A stretch of DNA of 64,000 nt from Maribacter arenosus (GTDB lineage Bacteria > Bacteroidota > Bacteroidia > Flavobacteriales > Flavobacteriaceae), in the NCBI RefSeq assembly GCF_014610845.1, contig NZ_JABTCG010000002.1, forward strand, positions 496,001 to 560,000, given 5' to 3'. Both the position numbers and the translations under genes were made by a program. The notes under the pieces are model-generated. The model worked only from the letters and a program-made list of their open reading frames with translations. It made no database searches and was not told where the DNA came from. The stretch's first letter is position 1; the number at the start of each line of letters is the position of its first letter. Below are positions 19,323 through 28,494 of the stretch, piece after piece.

Positions 19323-20075
19323 TTATACCGCTGTCTCCTGTTTGATCCAATCGTATCCTTTATCCTCCAACTCATGGGCCAATTCCTTGGTGCCGGACTT
19401 TACAATCTTACCTTCATGCAAGACATGTACAAAATCGGGGATGATATAATCGAGAAGCCGTTGGTAATGCGTGATGACGATGACCGCATTGTCCTTGCTT
19501 TTTAATTTGTTCACCCCATTGGCAACGATTCTCAGGGCATCGATATCAAGACCGGAATCCGTTTCATCCAAAATGGCCAGCTTTGGCTCTAACATGGCCA
19601 ATTGAAAAATCTCGTTTCTTTTCTTTTCCCCACCGGAAAAACCTTCATTCAAAGAACGGGACAAAAATTTACGGTCAATATCCAATAACTCGGATTTTTC
19701 CCGTATCATTTTCAACATTTCATTGGCTGGCATATCCTCCAACCCTTTGGCCTTACGGGTTTCGTTTATAGCCGTTTTCATGAAGTTCGTTACAGATACC
19801 CCTGGAATTTCGACAGGATACTGAAACGAAAGAAAGATGCCCTTGTGCGCCCTTTCCTCGGGGGAAGCATCCTCAAGATTCTCGCCCTCCAAAACCACAC
19901 TTCCTTCTGAAACTTCATATTCCTCTTTACCGGCAATGACCGCCGCCAAGGTACTTTTACCAGAGCCATTGGGCCCCATGATGGCATGGACTTCCCCTGC
20001 CTTGACCTCAAGATTTATACCTTTCAGTATTTCATTTCCCTCTATACCTGCATGCAGGTTATTGATCTTTAACAT
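19323..20075 (-). CDS. sufC: Fe-S assembly ATPase SufC
   Basis: 250 residues. The ABC-type ATPase of SufBC2D. Walker A is G-P-N-G-S-G-K-S-T-L (about residues 34-43), the signature is F-S-G-G-E-K-K-R-N-E, and Walker B is L-A-I-L-D-E-T-D-S-G-L-D, with the switch His in V-I-T-H-Y-Q-R. It starts 22 nt after the sufB stop. Full length. Confidence 0.97.
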   Translation of the reverse strand: MLKINNLHAGIEGNEILKGINLEVKAGEVHAIMGPNGSGKSTLAAVIAGKEEYEVSEGSVVLEGENLEDASPEERAHKGIFLSFQYPVEIPGVSVTNFMKTAINETRKAKGLEDMPANEMLKMIREKSELLDIDRKFLSRSLNEGFSGGEKKRNEIFQLAMLEPKLAILDETDSGLDIDALRIVANGVNKLKSKDNAVIVITHYQRLLDYIIPDFVHVLHEGKIVKSGTKELAHELEDKGYDWIKQETAV

Positions 20076-20097
20076 GTGCTACTTTTTATTATTCATT

Positions 20098-21543
20098 TTA
20101 TCCAACAGAGCCTTCAAGGCTTATTTCCAATAGTTTTTGGGCCTCCACAGCGAATTCCATAGGTAATTTGTTCAATACCTCCTTGCTGAAACCATTCACG
20201 ATCAACGCAATGGCCTTTTCGGTTTCAATACCACGCTGATTGCAGTAAAATATCTGGTCTTCCCCGATTTTACTGGTCGTTGCCTCATGTTCTATCTGTG
20301 CGGTCTTGTTCTTTACCTCGATATACGGAAAGGTATGTGCCCCGCATTCGTTCCCCATCAATAGGGAATCGCATTGTGAAAAGTTCCTGGCATTTTTAGC
20401 GCGACTGTTGACCTGCACCAATCCGCGGTAACTATTCTGTGATTTTCCGGCAGAAATACCTTTGGAGATAATGGTACTCCTTGTATTCTTACCAATATGA
20501 ATCATCTTGGTCCCCGTATCGGCTTGCTGGTGGTTATTGGTTACCGCAATGGAATAGAATTCCCCTATGGAATTATCCCCTTTTAAGATACAGGAAGGAT
20601 ATTTCCAGGTGACGGCCGATCCCGTTTCTACCTGGGTCCAAGAAATTTTAGCGTTTTTATGGCAAATACCCCTTTTGGTAACGAAGTTATACACCCCGCC
20701 TTTACCTTCCTTATTCCCGGGGTACCAGTTTTGTACCGTTGAGTATTTTATTTCCGCATTATCTAAGGCAATCAATTCGACCACAGCGGCATGCAATTGG
20801 TTTTCGTCCCGTGAAGGCGCTGTACATCCTTCCAAATAACTTACATAACTGCCTTCATCCGCAATGACCAATGTTCTTTCGAACTGGCCTGTTCCGGCCT
20901 GGTTGATCCTAAAATAGGTCGACAATTCCATCGGACATCGTACGCCTTTTGGAATGTAACAGAAAGATCCATCGGAGAACACGGCCGAGTTCAAGGCGGC
21001 GTAGAAATTATCCCTTTGGGGAACTACAGAACCTATGTACATCTTTACGAGTTCAGGATGTTCCCTAATCGCCTCTGAAATGGAACAAAATATGATTCCT
21101 TTCTCAGCCAAGGTCTTTTTAAAGGTAGTGGCCACTGAAACCGAGTCCATCACGATATCCACGGCAACCCCGGCCAATTTCTTTTGTTCATCCAAGGAAA
21201 TCCCCAATTTTTTGAACGTATCCAACAATTCGGGATCTACCTCATCAAGGCTATCGTATTTTGGTTTACTATTCGGAGCCGAATAATAGGAAATCGCCTG
21301 AAAATCAGGTTTTTCATAGGTTACGTTCGCCCATTCGGGCTCAACCATTTCCTTCCAGGCCTTAAAGGATTCCAAACGCCAAGCGGTCATCCATTCGGGT
21401 TCTTCCTTCTTTTTGGAAATGGCGATCACGATTTCCTCATTCAATCCAACCGGAAAAGTATCCGATTCAATATCCGTATAAAAACCGTATTCGTACTCCT
21501 TTGTCTCGAGTTCCTTTTTTAATTCCTCTTCGGTATATGCCAT
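20098..21543 (-). CDS. sufB: Fe-S cluster assembly protein SufB
   Basis: 481 residues, the usual length. The main scaffold of SufBC2D. Conserved stretches: the [15 protein letters not shown] block with its Cys, [15 protein letters not shown], and C-terminal [12 protein letters not shown] and F-Y-C-N-Q-R-G-I. First large gene of the operon after sufA, from which it is separated by a four-helix-bundle remnant. Confidence 0.97.
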   Translation of the reverse strand: MAYTEEELKKELETKEYEYGFYTDIESDTFPVGLNEEIVIAISKKKEEPEWMTAWRLESFKAWKEMVEPEWANVTYEKPDFQAISYYSAPNSKPKYDSLDEVDPELLDTFKKLGISLDEQKKLAGVAVDIVMDSVSVATTFKKTLAEKGIIFCSISEAIREHPELVKMYIGSVVPQRDNFYAALNSAVFSDGSFCYIPKGVRCPMELSTYFRINQAGTGQFERTLVIADEGSYVSYLEGCTAPSRDENQLHAAVVELIALDNAEIKYSTVQNWYPGNKEGKGGVYNFVTKRGICHKNAKISWTQVETGSAVTWKYPSCILKGDNSIGEFYSIAVTNNHQQADTGTKMIHIGKNTRSTIISKGISAGKSQNSYRGLVQVNSRAKNARNFSQCDSLLMGNECGAHTFPYIEVKNKTAQIEHEATTSKIGEDQIFYCNQRGIETEKAIALIVNGFSKEVLNKLPMEFAVEAQKLLEISLEGSVG

Positions 21544-21585
21544 AATTCTTGTTAGTTCAGAGTTAAAAAAGTAAAAGAGTTAAAA

Positions 21586-21727
21586 TCAACTACCCCTCTT
21601 TTTAACATACTTAATATAATTTGCCAGTTGTTTGGAAATTCCTATCACTTCATTTCTCAATCCTGCCAATTGGTTCTTGTCTGAATACCCTATTTCATCC
21701 ATTACATTGAACAAATTCCGAATTTCA
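21586..21727 (-). pseudogene. 3' remnant of a third four-helix-bundle gene
   Basis: On the minus strand an open frame without a start encodes F-S-V-E-I-R-N-L-F-N-V-M-D-E-I-G-Y then ...LRNEVIGISKQLANYIKYVKKRGS and a TGA at 21586-21588. This matches the C-terminal helix pattern of the family (compare ...KMLSGFIKYLEKRD in the intact copy). An in-frame stop lies just upstream and the conserved IRRA...NIAEG half is absent. It sits between sufB and sufA, with loosely heptad-like AT-rich sequence on both sides. Confidence 0.75.
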
Positions 21728-21769
21728 ACACTGAAAATGCTTCAATTTGAACATTAATACATTTTCAAA

Positions 21770-22099
21770 TTATAAAGAGAAACTCTCCCCACACCCACAG
21801 GTACGTTGCGCATTGGGATTGTTGAACACAAAGCCTTTTCCGTTCAATCCTCCGGAATATTCCAATATTGTTCCGGCCAGGTATAAAAAGCTTTTTTTAT
21901 CCACGATAATACGTACTCCGTTATCCTCAAATACCTTATCGGTATCTGCCATAGCCTTATCGAATGTCAATTCATACGAAAGTCCACTACATCCCCCACT
22001 TTTGACACCTACCCGTACATAGTCCTTTGAGGCATCAAAGCCATCTTCGGTCATTAGACCGATGACCCTTTGTTTAGCTGTTTCTGAAACCTGTATCAT
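21770..22099 (-). CDS. sufA: A-type Fe-S carrier protein (HesB/IscA/SufA family)
   Basis: 109 residues. It carries an Fe-S cluster from the scaffold to apo-proteins. The three cluster-ligand cysteines are in G-G-C-S-G-L and in the C-terminal T-C-G-C-G-E-S-F. The first gene of the suf operon, preceded by a consensus promoter at 22126-22155. Confidence 0.95.
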   Translation of the reverse strand: MIQVSETAKQRVIGLMTEDGFDASKDYVRVGVKSGGCSGLSYELTFDKAMADTDKVFEDNGVRIIVDKKSFLYLAGTILEYSGGLNGKGFVFNNPNAQRTCGCGESFSL

Positions 22100-22125
22100 T
22101 ATTTGTTTTGATTCTAAATAGTTTA

Positions 22126-22155
22126 CAAATATAGGTTATATGTGGTGTTTTGCAA
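22126..22155 (-). promoter_or_regulatory. Promoter of the suf operon
   Basis: On the minus strand, TTG (22155-22153, inside TTGTTG), 19-nt spacer, TATATTTG (22133-22126): an exact Bacteroidota sigma-A-type promoter, 27 nt before the sufA start. No recognised IscR-type box was seen. Confidence 0.75.
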
Positions 22156-22335
22156 CAAATCCTAACATTATTATAACGTATGAATCTATAAGGAATCTCT
22201 ATCGAAAATGAAAACCACGGCAAGCCCCATGGTTATATTTTCGGGTCATTGCCCAAAAAAACCGCCCATGAAAACAATGAATTGTATTAAAGACCCTGAA
22301 AAGGGACTCTTAGATCACGATGTTGACCGATCTGA

Positions 22336-23976
22336 TCAATAGAGCTCCTTGTAATATTGGGTGGCCATTCGTTTGCTGGTAAATTCCGGGATTACATCAT
22401 CAATACTATTGAAGACGATCTGTTGCCACTTCTTTGGGTGATCATAGAATGTGGGCAATACCTTTTTCTCAAGAATATCGTACAAATGTTCACTATCGAG
22501 CTTATCCTGATCCCATGTCGGCATGTTCGGATCTATGGCCGGAAGGATAAAGGAATTTTTACCGTCCTTGGCAAACTCCGGAATCCACCCATCATCGGTG
22601 GAAACATTGACAGAGCCATTCATAGCTGCCGTCATACCACTGGTACCCGAAGCTTCCCTGGTTATCCTAGGGGTGTTGAGCCAAATATCAGATCCGCATT
22701 TCAACTTTCTGGATAATTCAATTTCATAGCCCACCAAAACGGCCAAGTTGGTTTTCTGTTTGCAAAAATGCACCAAATGGTTAAAAATATCGATCCCGTA
22801 GAAATCGTGGGGATACGGTTTCCCGGCCCAAATGATCTGTACCGGATATTTTTTATTGGTGATCAACTTTTCAAAACGCTCCAAGTCTTGTAGCAAAAGA
22901 TCGGCTCTTTTATATCCTGCAAAACGTCTTGCCCAAACCATGGTCAACACATTGGGGTCGAAAAGTTTGTTCGTCTGGTTCATTACCTCGGCGAACAAGG
23001 TTTTCTTCAATTCGACCTTTCTTTCACGATACAATTTGGTATTCTTGGTCTTATGAGCCTTTTCTATGGCCTCATCTTGCCAGAACTTTTGATTCTGCGC
23101 ATTGGTAATGGGTATAATCTTGCTCGTACCGGGATAATCTTTCCACATGCCCTGGGCTACTTTGGCATGCAACTTTGATACCGCGTTCGATTTTTTAGCC
23201 ATTCTAAGGGCCGATACCGTATAGTTGATCATGCCCCCATTGACCATTTCTTTTTGAAGTTCCTGTTCGGAAAGGTATCTACCAAAAAAGCCACAACGGT
23301 TCAAATGACGCCCATCGCGCTCCTCGTTACCCGCCTTCTCAGGGGTGTGCGTAGTAAATACCATTTGGTTTTTTTTCACGCCTTTATCCTTAAGGTAATA
23401 AAATGCAGGCAAGCCATGTCCTTCATTCAAATGGTAAACATCGGCCCCTCCCAAGGCTTCCACTATTTTCGCCCCGGCAATTCCCAATACGATACTTTGG
23501 GAAATACGGGTCAAATAATTGGCATCGTACAGATAATTGGTAACAGTTCTTGATAAATAATCATTGCCTTCCACATCGGTAGTCAACAAGTATATGGGCA
23601 CCGTGCCAAAAATCTCCGGTTTCAAGACCATCGCACGTACCTTGACCGCAGGGTTGTCGTGTAATTTAACCTCTACTTCAAGCCCGGAATCCTCTAGGAA
23701 GGTAAAGTTCTTTTCAATAAAATTGGCACGCATGGTTTGATCCCCATTCCGCCCTTGATCGTAATAGCCATATTTCCACAGCATTCCGATACCGATCATA
23801 TTCTGTTTTAGCTCAAAACCCGAACGCATATGTGATCCGGCCAAAAATCCGAGCCCGCCCGAATAGATCTTAAGGGCTTGATCTATGCCAAATTCCATGC
23901 TGAAATAGGCGACTTTTTTCTTAAATTCCTTTGCTGGCGTATACGGGTGATGCCATTTGTTATATTCTGATGTCAT
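22336..23976 (-). CDS. Alpha-glucan phosphorylase family protein (GT35-like), lacking the PLP lysine
   Basis: 546 residues, the length of short GT35 proteins found next to glycogen genes in Bacteroidota. Motifs: V-A-Y-F-S-M-E-F-G-I near residue 23, Y-S-G-G-L-G-F-L-A-G, N-E-G-H-G, F-T-T-H-T-P, R-F-A-G-Y-K-R, and E-A-S-G-T-S-G-M near residue 441-448. True phosphorylases continue with Lys, the PLP attachment site; here the codon is ACG (Thr449, at 22630-22632). The protein may be a glycosyltransferase or non-PLP relative rather than a phosphorylase. No other glycogen gene is adjacent. Confidence 0.85.
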   Translation of the reverse strand: MTSEYNKWHHPYTPAKEFKKKVAYFSMEFGIDQALKIYSGGLGFLAGSHMRSGFELKQNMIGIGMLWKYGYYDQGRNGDQTMRANFIEKNFTFLEDSGLEVEVKLHDNPAVKVRAMVLKPEIFGTVPIYLLTTDVEGNDYLSRTVTNYLYDANYLTRISQSIVLGIAGAKIVEALGGADVYHLNEGHGLPAFYYLKDKGVKKNQMVFTTHTPEKAGNEERDGRHLNRCGFFGRYLSEQELQKEMVNGGMINYTVSALRMAKKSNAVSKLHAKVAQGMWKDYPGTSKIIPITNAQNQKFWQDEAIEKAHKTKNTKLYRERKVELKKTLFAEVMNQTNKLFDPNVLTMVWARRFAGYKRADLLLQDLERFEKLITNKKYPVQIIWAGKPYPHDFYGIDIFNHLVHFCKQKTNLAVLVGYEIELSRKLKCGSDIWLNTPRITREASGTSGMTAAMNGSVNVSTDDGWIPEFAKDGKNSFILPAIDPNMPTWDQDKLDSEHLYDILEKKVLPTFYDHPKKWQQIVFNSIDDVIPEFTSKRMATQYYKELY

Positions 23977-24201
23977 TGTAATATCATTTTAAGGGGGCGA
24001 AATTAACAAAATTTGGTGTAAAATAGGTGTAGTGGTCGCTATTTTTACATCTTCTCACTTATAGGCGGGTTTTTATCCCGAAATCGGAATCCCAAGCTTG
24101 TTTTTTTATTAAATAATAGGATGTAATACGAAGTGGAAATTACGTCTAGTGCATAAACCAACGACTTACAGACAAACGCCCTGACAAGGCGGTATGGCAG
24201 T

Positions 24202-25551
24202 CTATCTGATTTTGATCACGATCACATCGGACATGCCCTTATTCTCTAGTTCCGGGAAATCGGTGCTGGCACTTTCCCCAACGACGATGATGCTTTTATC
24301 GGGATTTTCTAAGACATCAAAACCATACTCCAAACCCGAACCCCCAAACGATTTTTGCCAAAGCAAATCCCCATTGGACGCTGTCTTTACCACCCACAGG
24401 TCGTTCTCCCCCCCATTGTACGTTGCATCGATATCCAAGCTTTTGGAATTCCCTGCCAAGAAGTAGCCCCCATCCCAACTGGCACTCACCCCTTGTGCGG
24501 CATCAAACTGGGTGCCTCCATAGGTTTTTTCCCATAAAAGATTCCCGTTGTCATCGATCTTGATCAACCAAAAATCCGATTCGCCCTTGTTATTTGAGAC
24601 ATCAGTGTCATCACTGAAGGTATTGCCCGTAACCACATATGCCTTATCGTTGGTCTTGGCGATATCATAGGAAATTTCAATGCCCGAACCGCCAAAAGAT
24701 CGTTCCCAAACCAATTCGCCTAAACCTGTAATCTTCACCACCCAAAAATCATAACTACCTTTGGTTTCACTGATATCAAAATCGTCGCTTTCCGAGAATC
24801 CGGCCAGTACAAAGCCCCCATCATCGGCCTGTACCACCGCATGTGCCCTATCGTTATTTGTGCCCCCGAAATACCTTCTCCATTCCATATTGCCCTGGGC
24901 ATCCAATTTCGTACCCCAAAACTCACCCACACCATGACGCGTAAGATAGTGTCCTTTTTCGGTAAACCCATCTGCCCGGGCTGCGGTAATATCCAAAAAG
25001 CCAATGAAAAAGTAGCCCCCATCCTGGGTTTCAATAATATCATAGGAATGATCATGGCCCGAAAAACCAAAACTTTGTTCCCACTCCAAACTCCCGGATG
25101 CATCCAATTTTAAAATCCAATTGTCATGAAAACCCTCATTATTACTGCCGTCCCCATCATCGCTCATCGCATATCCCGTAAGAATATACCCCCCATCTTT
25201 GGTCTGGGCCAACGATTGACCCCTATCGTCCTTGCTGCCGCCATAGGTTTTATTCCATTGTAGGTTCCCATCAGCATCCAACTTCAACAACCAATAATCA
25301 TTGACTGCAAGCGACTTGCCCACCAGGTCCCCATCCGTACTATTGGTGTACCCTAAAATGGCAAAGCCCCCATCGGTAGTCGGGATTACAGCCTGGGCCG
25401 TTTCTTCCCCCGAACCCCCAAAATTCTTGATCCATTCCACTTCCCCCAAGAATTCCGCATTTAAATTCGGGTCGATATAAAAGCTGTTATCGGCTTCAAC
25501 AGAGCAGCCGAGTATCCCTAGAACCAAAAGTAAACCCACCCATTTTTTCAT
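24202..25551 (-). CDS. Lipoprotein with a seven-bladed repeat propeller
   Basis: 449 residues. The lipobox is G-I-L-G-C (Cys16). The mature protein has seven repeats of about 52 residues, each with W-x-x-x-F/Y-G-G-S/T, T-x-D-G-G-Y/F, G-x-S/T-x-S-x-D and D-F/Y-W-x-x-K, as in cell-surface propellers of Bacteroidota. Likely a surface-anchored binding or scaffolding protein. Its start codon overlaps the stop of the preceding gene by one base (TAATG), so the two are translationally coupled. Confidence 0.85.
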   Translation of the reverse strand: MKKWVGLLLVLGILGCSVEADNSFYIDPNLNAEFLGEVEWIKNFGGSGEETAQAVIPTTDGGFAILGYTNSTDGDLVGKSLAVNDYWLLKLDADGNLQWNKTYGGSKDDRGQSLAQTKDGGYILTGYAMSDDGDGSNNEGFHDNWILKLDASGSLEWEQSFGFSGHDHSYDIIETQDGGYFFIGFLDITAARADGFTEKGHYLTRHGVGEFWGTKLDAQGNMEWRRYFGGTNNDRAHAVVQADDGGFVLAGFSESDDFDISETKGSYDFWVVKITGLGELVWERSFGGSGIEISYDIAKTNDKAYVVTGNTFSDDTDVSNNKGESDFWLIKIDDNGNLLWEKTYGGTQFDAAQGVSASWDGGYFLAGNSKSLDIDATYNGGENDLWVVKTASNGDLLWQKSFGGSGLEYGFDVLENPDKSIIVVGESASTDFPELENKGMSDVIVIKIR

Positions 25552-26786
25552 TATTCCGACTTTTTAATCACGAACAATCCTGAGTTTATATCGCTGACCA
25601 AGATCTTCCCGCTCTCGAAATAGGGATAAACACTCCACACCCCATCAAATCCGGCACTATTGCTCGATGGGTAGGTATCGAAAAACCCTGTTTCGGAAAT
25701 CGATTTATTCGCTATACCCATAATATCGAGCACCCTAACGCCCGCCCTATAATTCGCCAAGAAATATTGATTGCCTTTTACGTATCCATTATGGTCAATG
25801 GCCGTGGTTTCGCCCGTATAGGTCGTATGTAAGACGGGGTTATCTAAATCGGAAACGTCGAAAACCAAGGTACGGGTATCGAAACCGAAGTTCACTTCAT
25901 CGAGCTCATCGCCAAAAATATAATACCGATGATCCTCGGTAAACCATCCTTGATGGGTGTAGGCAATAAAATCATACCCAAATGTGGAAATTCCCACAGG
26001 ATTCGCTTTATCGGTCACATTAACGATAGCAACTTGGTTCTCATTAGCCCCGATAAATATTTCGTCCCCCGTATAATCCGTATCCGGACCGTTATAGGTT
26101 ATCACCTGTGCATCATGGGTATACCCATTGGCGCCATAGCCACCTGCCAAGGCGGGGTTTTTAAGATCTTGTAAATCCATGAAATGCACGCCCCCATCAA
26201 AGGCATCATTCCTGGCCGTACCCACAGGATATGCAAAACCCGTGGTTTCATTGATCACTACATTGTGGGCATTGCCAAAACCGGTATACCGGCCGTCATT
26301 ATCAAAAACCTGAGCGGTATCGGTAACGTTTCGCAATCGAGTCAGATCGAAAACCTGCATACCGTGGTTATCGGCCTCAGAAACGATATAGGCATGATTT
26401 TCATATACTTTAATATCGCGCCAGGAACTCGAGCCCGTGGCGGAAGGTAATTTTCCCAAATACACCATGTTTTCGGTATCGGTGATATCCACGAAAGCGG
26501 TGCCATTTTCCAATCCCATTAAGGCATATTCCTTGTTGGTGGTAGGGTCTGTCCAACCCCAGACATCATTCCCTTCCGATGCCCTGAACTCGGCAAGTGA
26601 AATTCGACCTAAAAGGTCATAGCCATTGCAAGGATAAATACCTGCCATTCCATTTTCACAGGGGGTGAAGCCTACTTGGGGTTCGGGCACGAAATTATCT
26701 TCCTCGGCCGCATTTCCTTTATCTTTGGAGCAGCCCATACTTAACAGTAAAAGCACTGGGAATAGGTAGAACGCACTCTTTATCAT
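25551..26786 (-). CDS. Choice-of-anchor B family lipoprotein (LVIVD-repeat propeller)
   Basis: 411 residues. The lipobox L-S-M-G-C is followed by a Cys-containing segment (C-E-N-G-M-A-G-I-Y-P-C) and a repeat domain with V-D-I-T-D-T, W-R-D-I-K-V-Y and D-I/V-S-D-L motifs, the pattern of the choice-of-anchor B family (TIGR04312). These are surface-exposed proteins with different anchors in different taxa; here a lipid anchor. Cotranscribed and coupled with the second propeller protein. Confidence 0.85.
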   Translation of the reverse strand: MIKSAFYLFPVLLLLSMGCSKDKGNAAEEDNFVPEPQVGFTPCENGMAGIYPCNGYDLLGRISLAEFRASEGNDVWGWTDPTTNKEYALMGLENGTAFVDITDTENMVYLGKLPSATGSSSWRDIKVYENHAYIVSEADNHGMQVFDLTRLRNVTDTAQVFDNDGRYTGFGNAHNVVINETTGFAYPVGTARNDAFDGGVHFMDLQDLKNPALAGGYGANGYTHDAQVITYNGPDTDYTGDEIFIGANENQVAIVNVTDKANPVGISTFGYDFIAYTHQGWFTEDHRYYIFGDELDEVNFGFDTRTLVFDVSDLDNPVLHTTYTGETTAIDHNGYVKGNQYFLANYRAGVRVLDIMGIANKSISETGFFDTYPSSNSAGFDGVWSVYPYFESGKILVSDINSGLFVIKKSE

Positions 26787-26926
26787 AGCATTGATTTAAG
26801 TTCTTTTTGTCATAAAGATAAGATTAATATTTTACCCTAGAGGCCTTGCAGCTTGGCTCGGACAGGAGCTGGGTTATGGTTTTTGGCCCTCAACCCAATC
26901 CCACACGAAAATTTCCGGGCAAATCC

Positions 26927-26957
26927 TTTTGGCAAAGGTCCCTGCTTCTTACTTTTG
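26927..26957 (+). promoter_or_regulatory. Promoter of thiL, possibly leaderless
   Basis: TTTTG (TTG at 26929-26931), 18-nt spacer, TACTTTTG (26950-26957), an exact consensus match. The -7 element ends only four bases before the ATG at 26962, so transcription would begin at or next to the start codon. Confidence 0.65.
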
Positions 26958-26961
26958 CCAG

Positions 26962-28011
26962 ATGCTAGAAGACAAGAATCAGGAGAAGACGGATCTGGAA
27001 AAATTGGGGGAATTCGGATTGATCGACCATCTGACACAACATTTCCCCATAACCCGAAAATCGACGCTAAAAGGAATCGGGGATGATGCCGCCGTTCTCG
27101 ATTTTAAAGGGAGCAAAACCATCGTATCTACCGATCTTTTGGTCGAAGGGGTTCATTTCGACCTAAGTTATATGCCTTTAAAGCATTTGGGGTACAAAGC
27201 CGTTATGGTGAACCTATCGGACATCTATGCGATGAACGCCGAAGCGACCCAGATTACGGTATCTATAGCCGTCTCGAACCGATTTCCGCTAGAGGCCTTG
27301 GAAGAACTTTATGAAGGGATAACCTTGGCCGCAAAATTGTATAAGGTTGATCTTGTTGGGGGCGATACCACCTCATCGATGACCGGACTCATCATCAGCA
27401 TTACGGCATTGGGCAAAGCAAAGGCCGCCGATATCGTATATCGGTCCGGGGCAAAGGAAAATGACCTTTTGGTGGTTACCGGGGATCTCGGGGGCGCCTA
27501 TATGGGCCTTCAGGTATTGGAACGGGAGAAGGAAGTCTTTAAGGTAAACCCGAACAGTCAGCCCGATCTTGAACCCTATTCCTATATCGTGGAACGCCAA
27601 TTGAAACCGGAAGCCCGAAAGGATATCTTTGAACTCCTCAAAAAACTGGACGTTCACCCTACGGCCATGATCGATATCAGTGACGGACTCTCCTCTGAAA
27701 TTCTGCACCTATGCAAGCACAGTAAGGTGGGCTGTCATCTGTACGAGGATAAAATTCCCTTGGATCCCACGGTGATTTCCGCCTGTGAGGAGTTTAAGAT
27801 GGATAGTACCTTGGTCGCTTTAAGTGGAGGGGAAGATTATGAGCTCTTGTTTACTTTAGACCAAAAAGAATTCCCGAAAATAAAGGGCAATCCTAACATG
27901 ACTGTCGTGGGGCACATGACAGCCGAGAACGAAGGCGCTCACTTAATTTCCAGGAATAACTCTAAAATTCCATTGACCGCTCAGGGTTGGAATTCATTTG
28001 CCAAAACATAA
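26962..28011 (+). CDS. thiL: Thiamine-monophosphate kinase
   Basis: 349 residues from the ATG at 26962 (an upstream in-frame ATG at 26929 lies inside the promoter, so I reject it). It phosphorylates thiamine phosphate to thiamine diphosphate. Motifs: L-G-E-F-G-L-I near the N-terminus, K-G-I-G-D-D-A-A-V, S-T-D-L-L-V-E-G-V-H-F, N-L-S-D-I-Y-A-M-N, L-V-G-G-D-T-T, D-I-S-D-G-L and S-G-G-E-D-Y-E-L-L-F. Divergent from the choice-of-anchor B gene. Confidence 0.95.
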   Translation: MLEDKNQEKTDLEKLGEFGLIDHLTQHFPITRKSTLKGIGDDAAVLDFKGSKTIVSTDLLVEGVHFDLSYMPLKHLGYKAVMVNLSDIYAMNAEATQITVSIAVSNRFPLEALEELYEGITLAAKLYKVDLVGGDTTSSMTGLIISITALGKAKAADIVYRSGAKENDLLVVTGDLGGAYMGLQVLEREKEVFKVNPNSQPDLEPYSYIVERQLKPEARKDIFELLKKLDVHPTAMIDISDGLSSEILHLCKHSKVGCHLYEDKIPLDPTVISACEEFKMDSTLVALSGGEDYELLFTLDQKEFPKIKGNPNMTVVGHMTAENEGAHLISRNNSKIPLTAQGWNSFAKT

Positions 28012-28230
28012 TTAGGCTGCGTGATCCGCAGTATTGTGTCTTCTTTGATATAGATTTTCCAATGTATTGTTGATATCCTGTAATTCCGGGGTTAAAACCG
28101 AAAGATTTCCAGTAGCATCGGTCGTAACTTCATTGCCACAATGAATGCATTTGTATTCTTTGATGTGGTGGGTAACTTTTTTGGAGACGGCGTAGTGGTG
28201 TCCAAAAATCTGGCATATTACTTTCTTCAT
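28012..28230 (-). CDS. Small zinc-ribbon-like protein
   Basis: 72 residues from the ATG at 28230 (MKKVICQIFGHHY). A C-x-I-F-G-H-H motif and a C-I-H-C pair could form a single zinc site, as in short DUF1660-like proteins. Its stop abuts the end of thiL (convergent). Function unknown. Confidence 0.65.
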   Translation of the reverse strand: MKKVICQIFGHHYAVSKKVTHHIKEYKCIHCGNEVTTDATGNLSVLTPELQDINNTLENLYQRRHNTADHAA

Positions 28231-28494
28231 GATGTAGGTTTTAGGCGGACATTCATCCTCGATTTGGGTGTGGGACAAATGCGAATTTCTTGTTTTTGGT
28301 CTAATTTCAAAAGTGGTTCATGAAACACTTTATACCTTAACGTGTTCATACTGTTTTTTATTGGGCATCTCCAAGCCATTCGTCCATATATTCGATGAAG
28401 CGCATCAAATTCGACAAACGGTTTATTTTTTTCGATGAAATACCTATTTTACCACCCACGGATTTACCCTATCTTTCCCCCGAAATTACAACCA

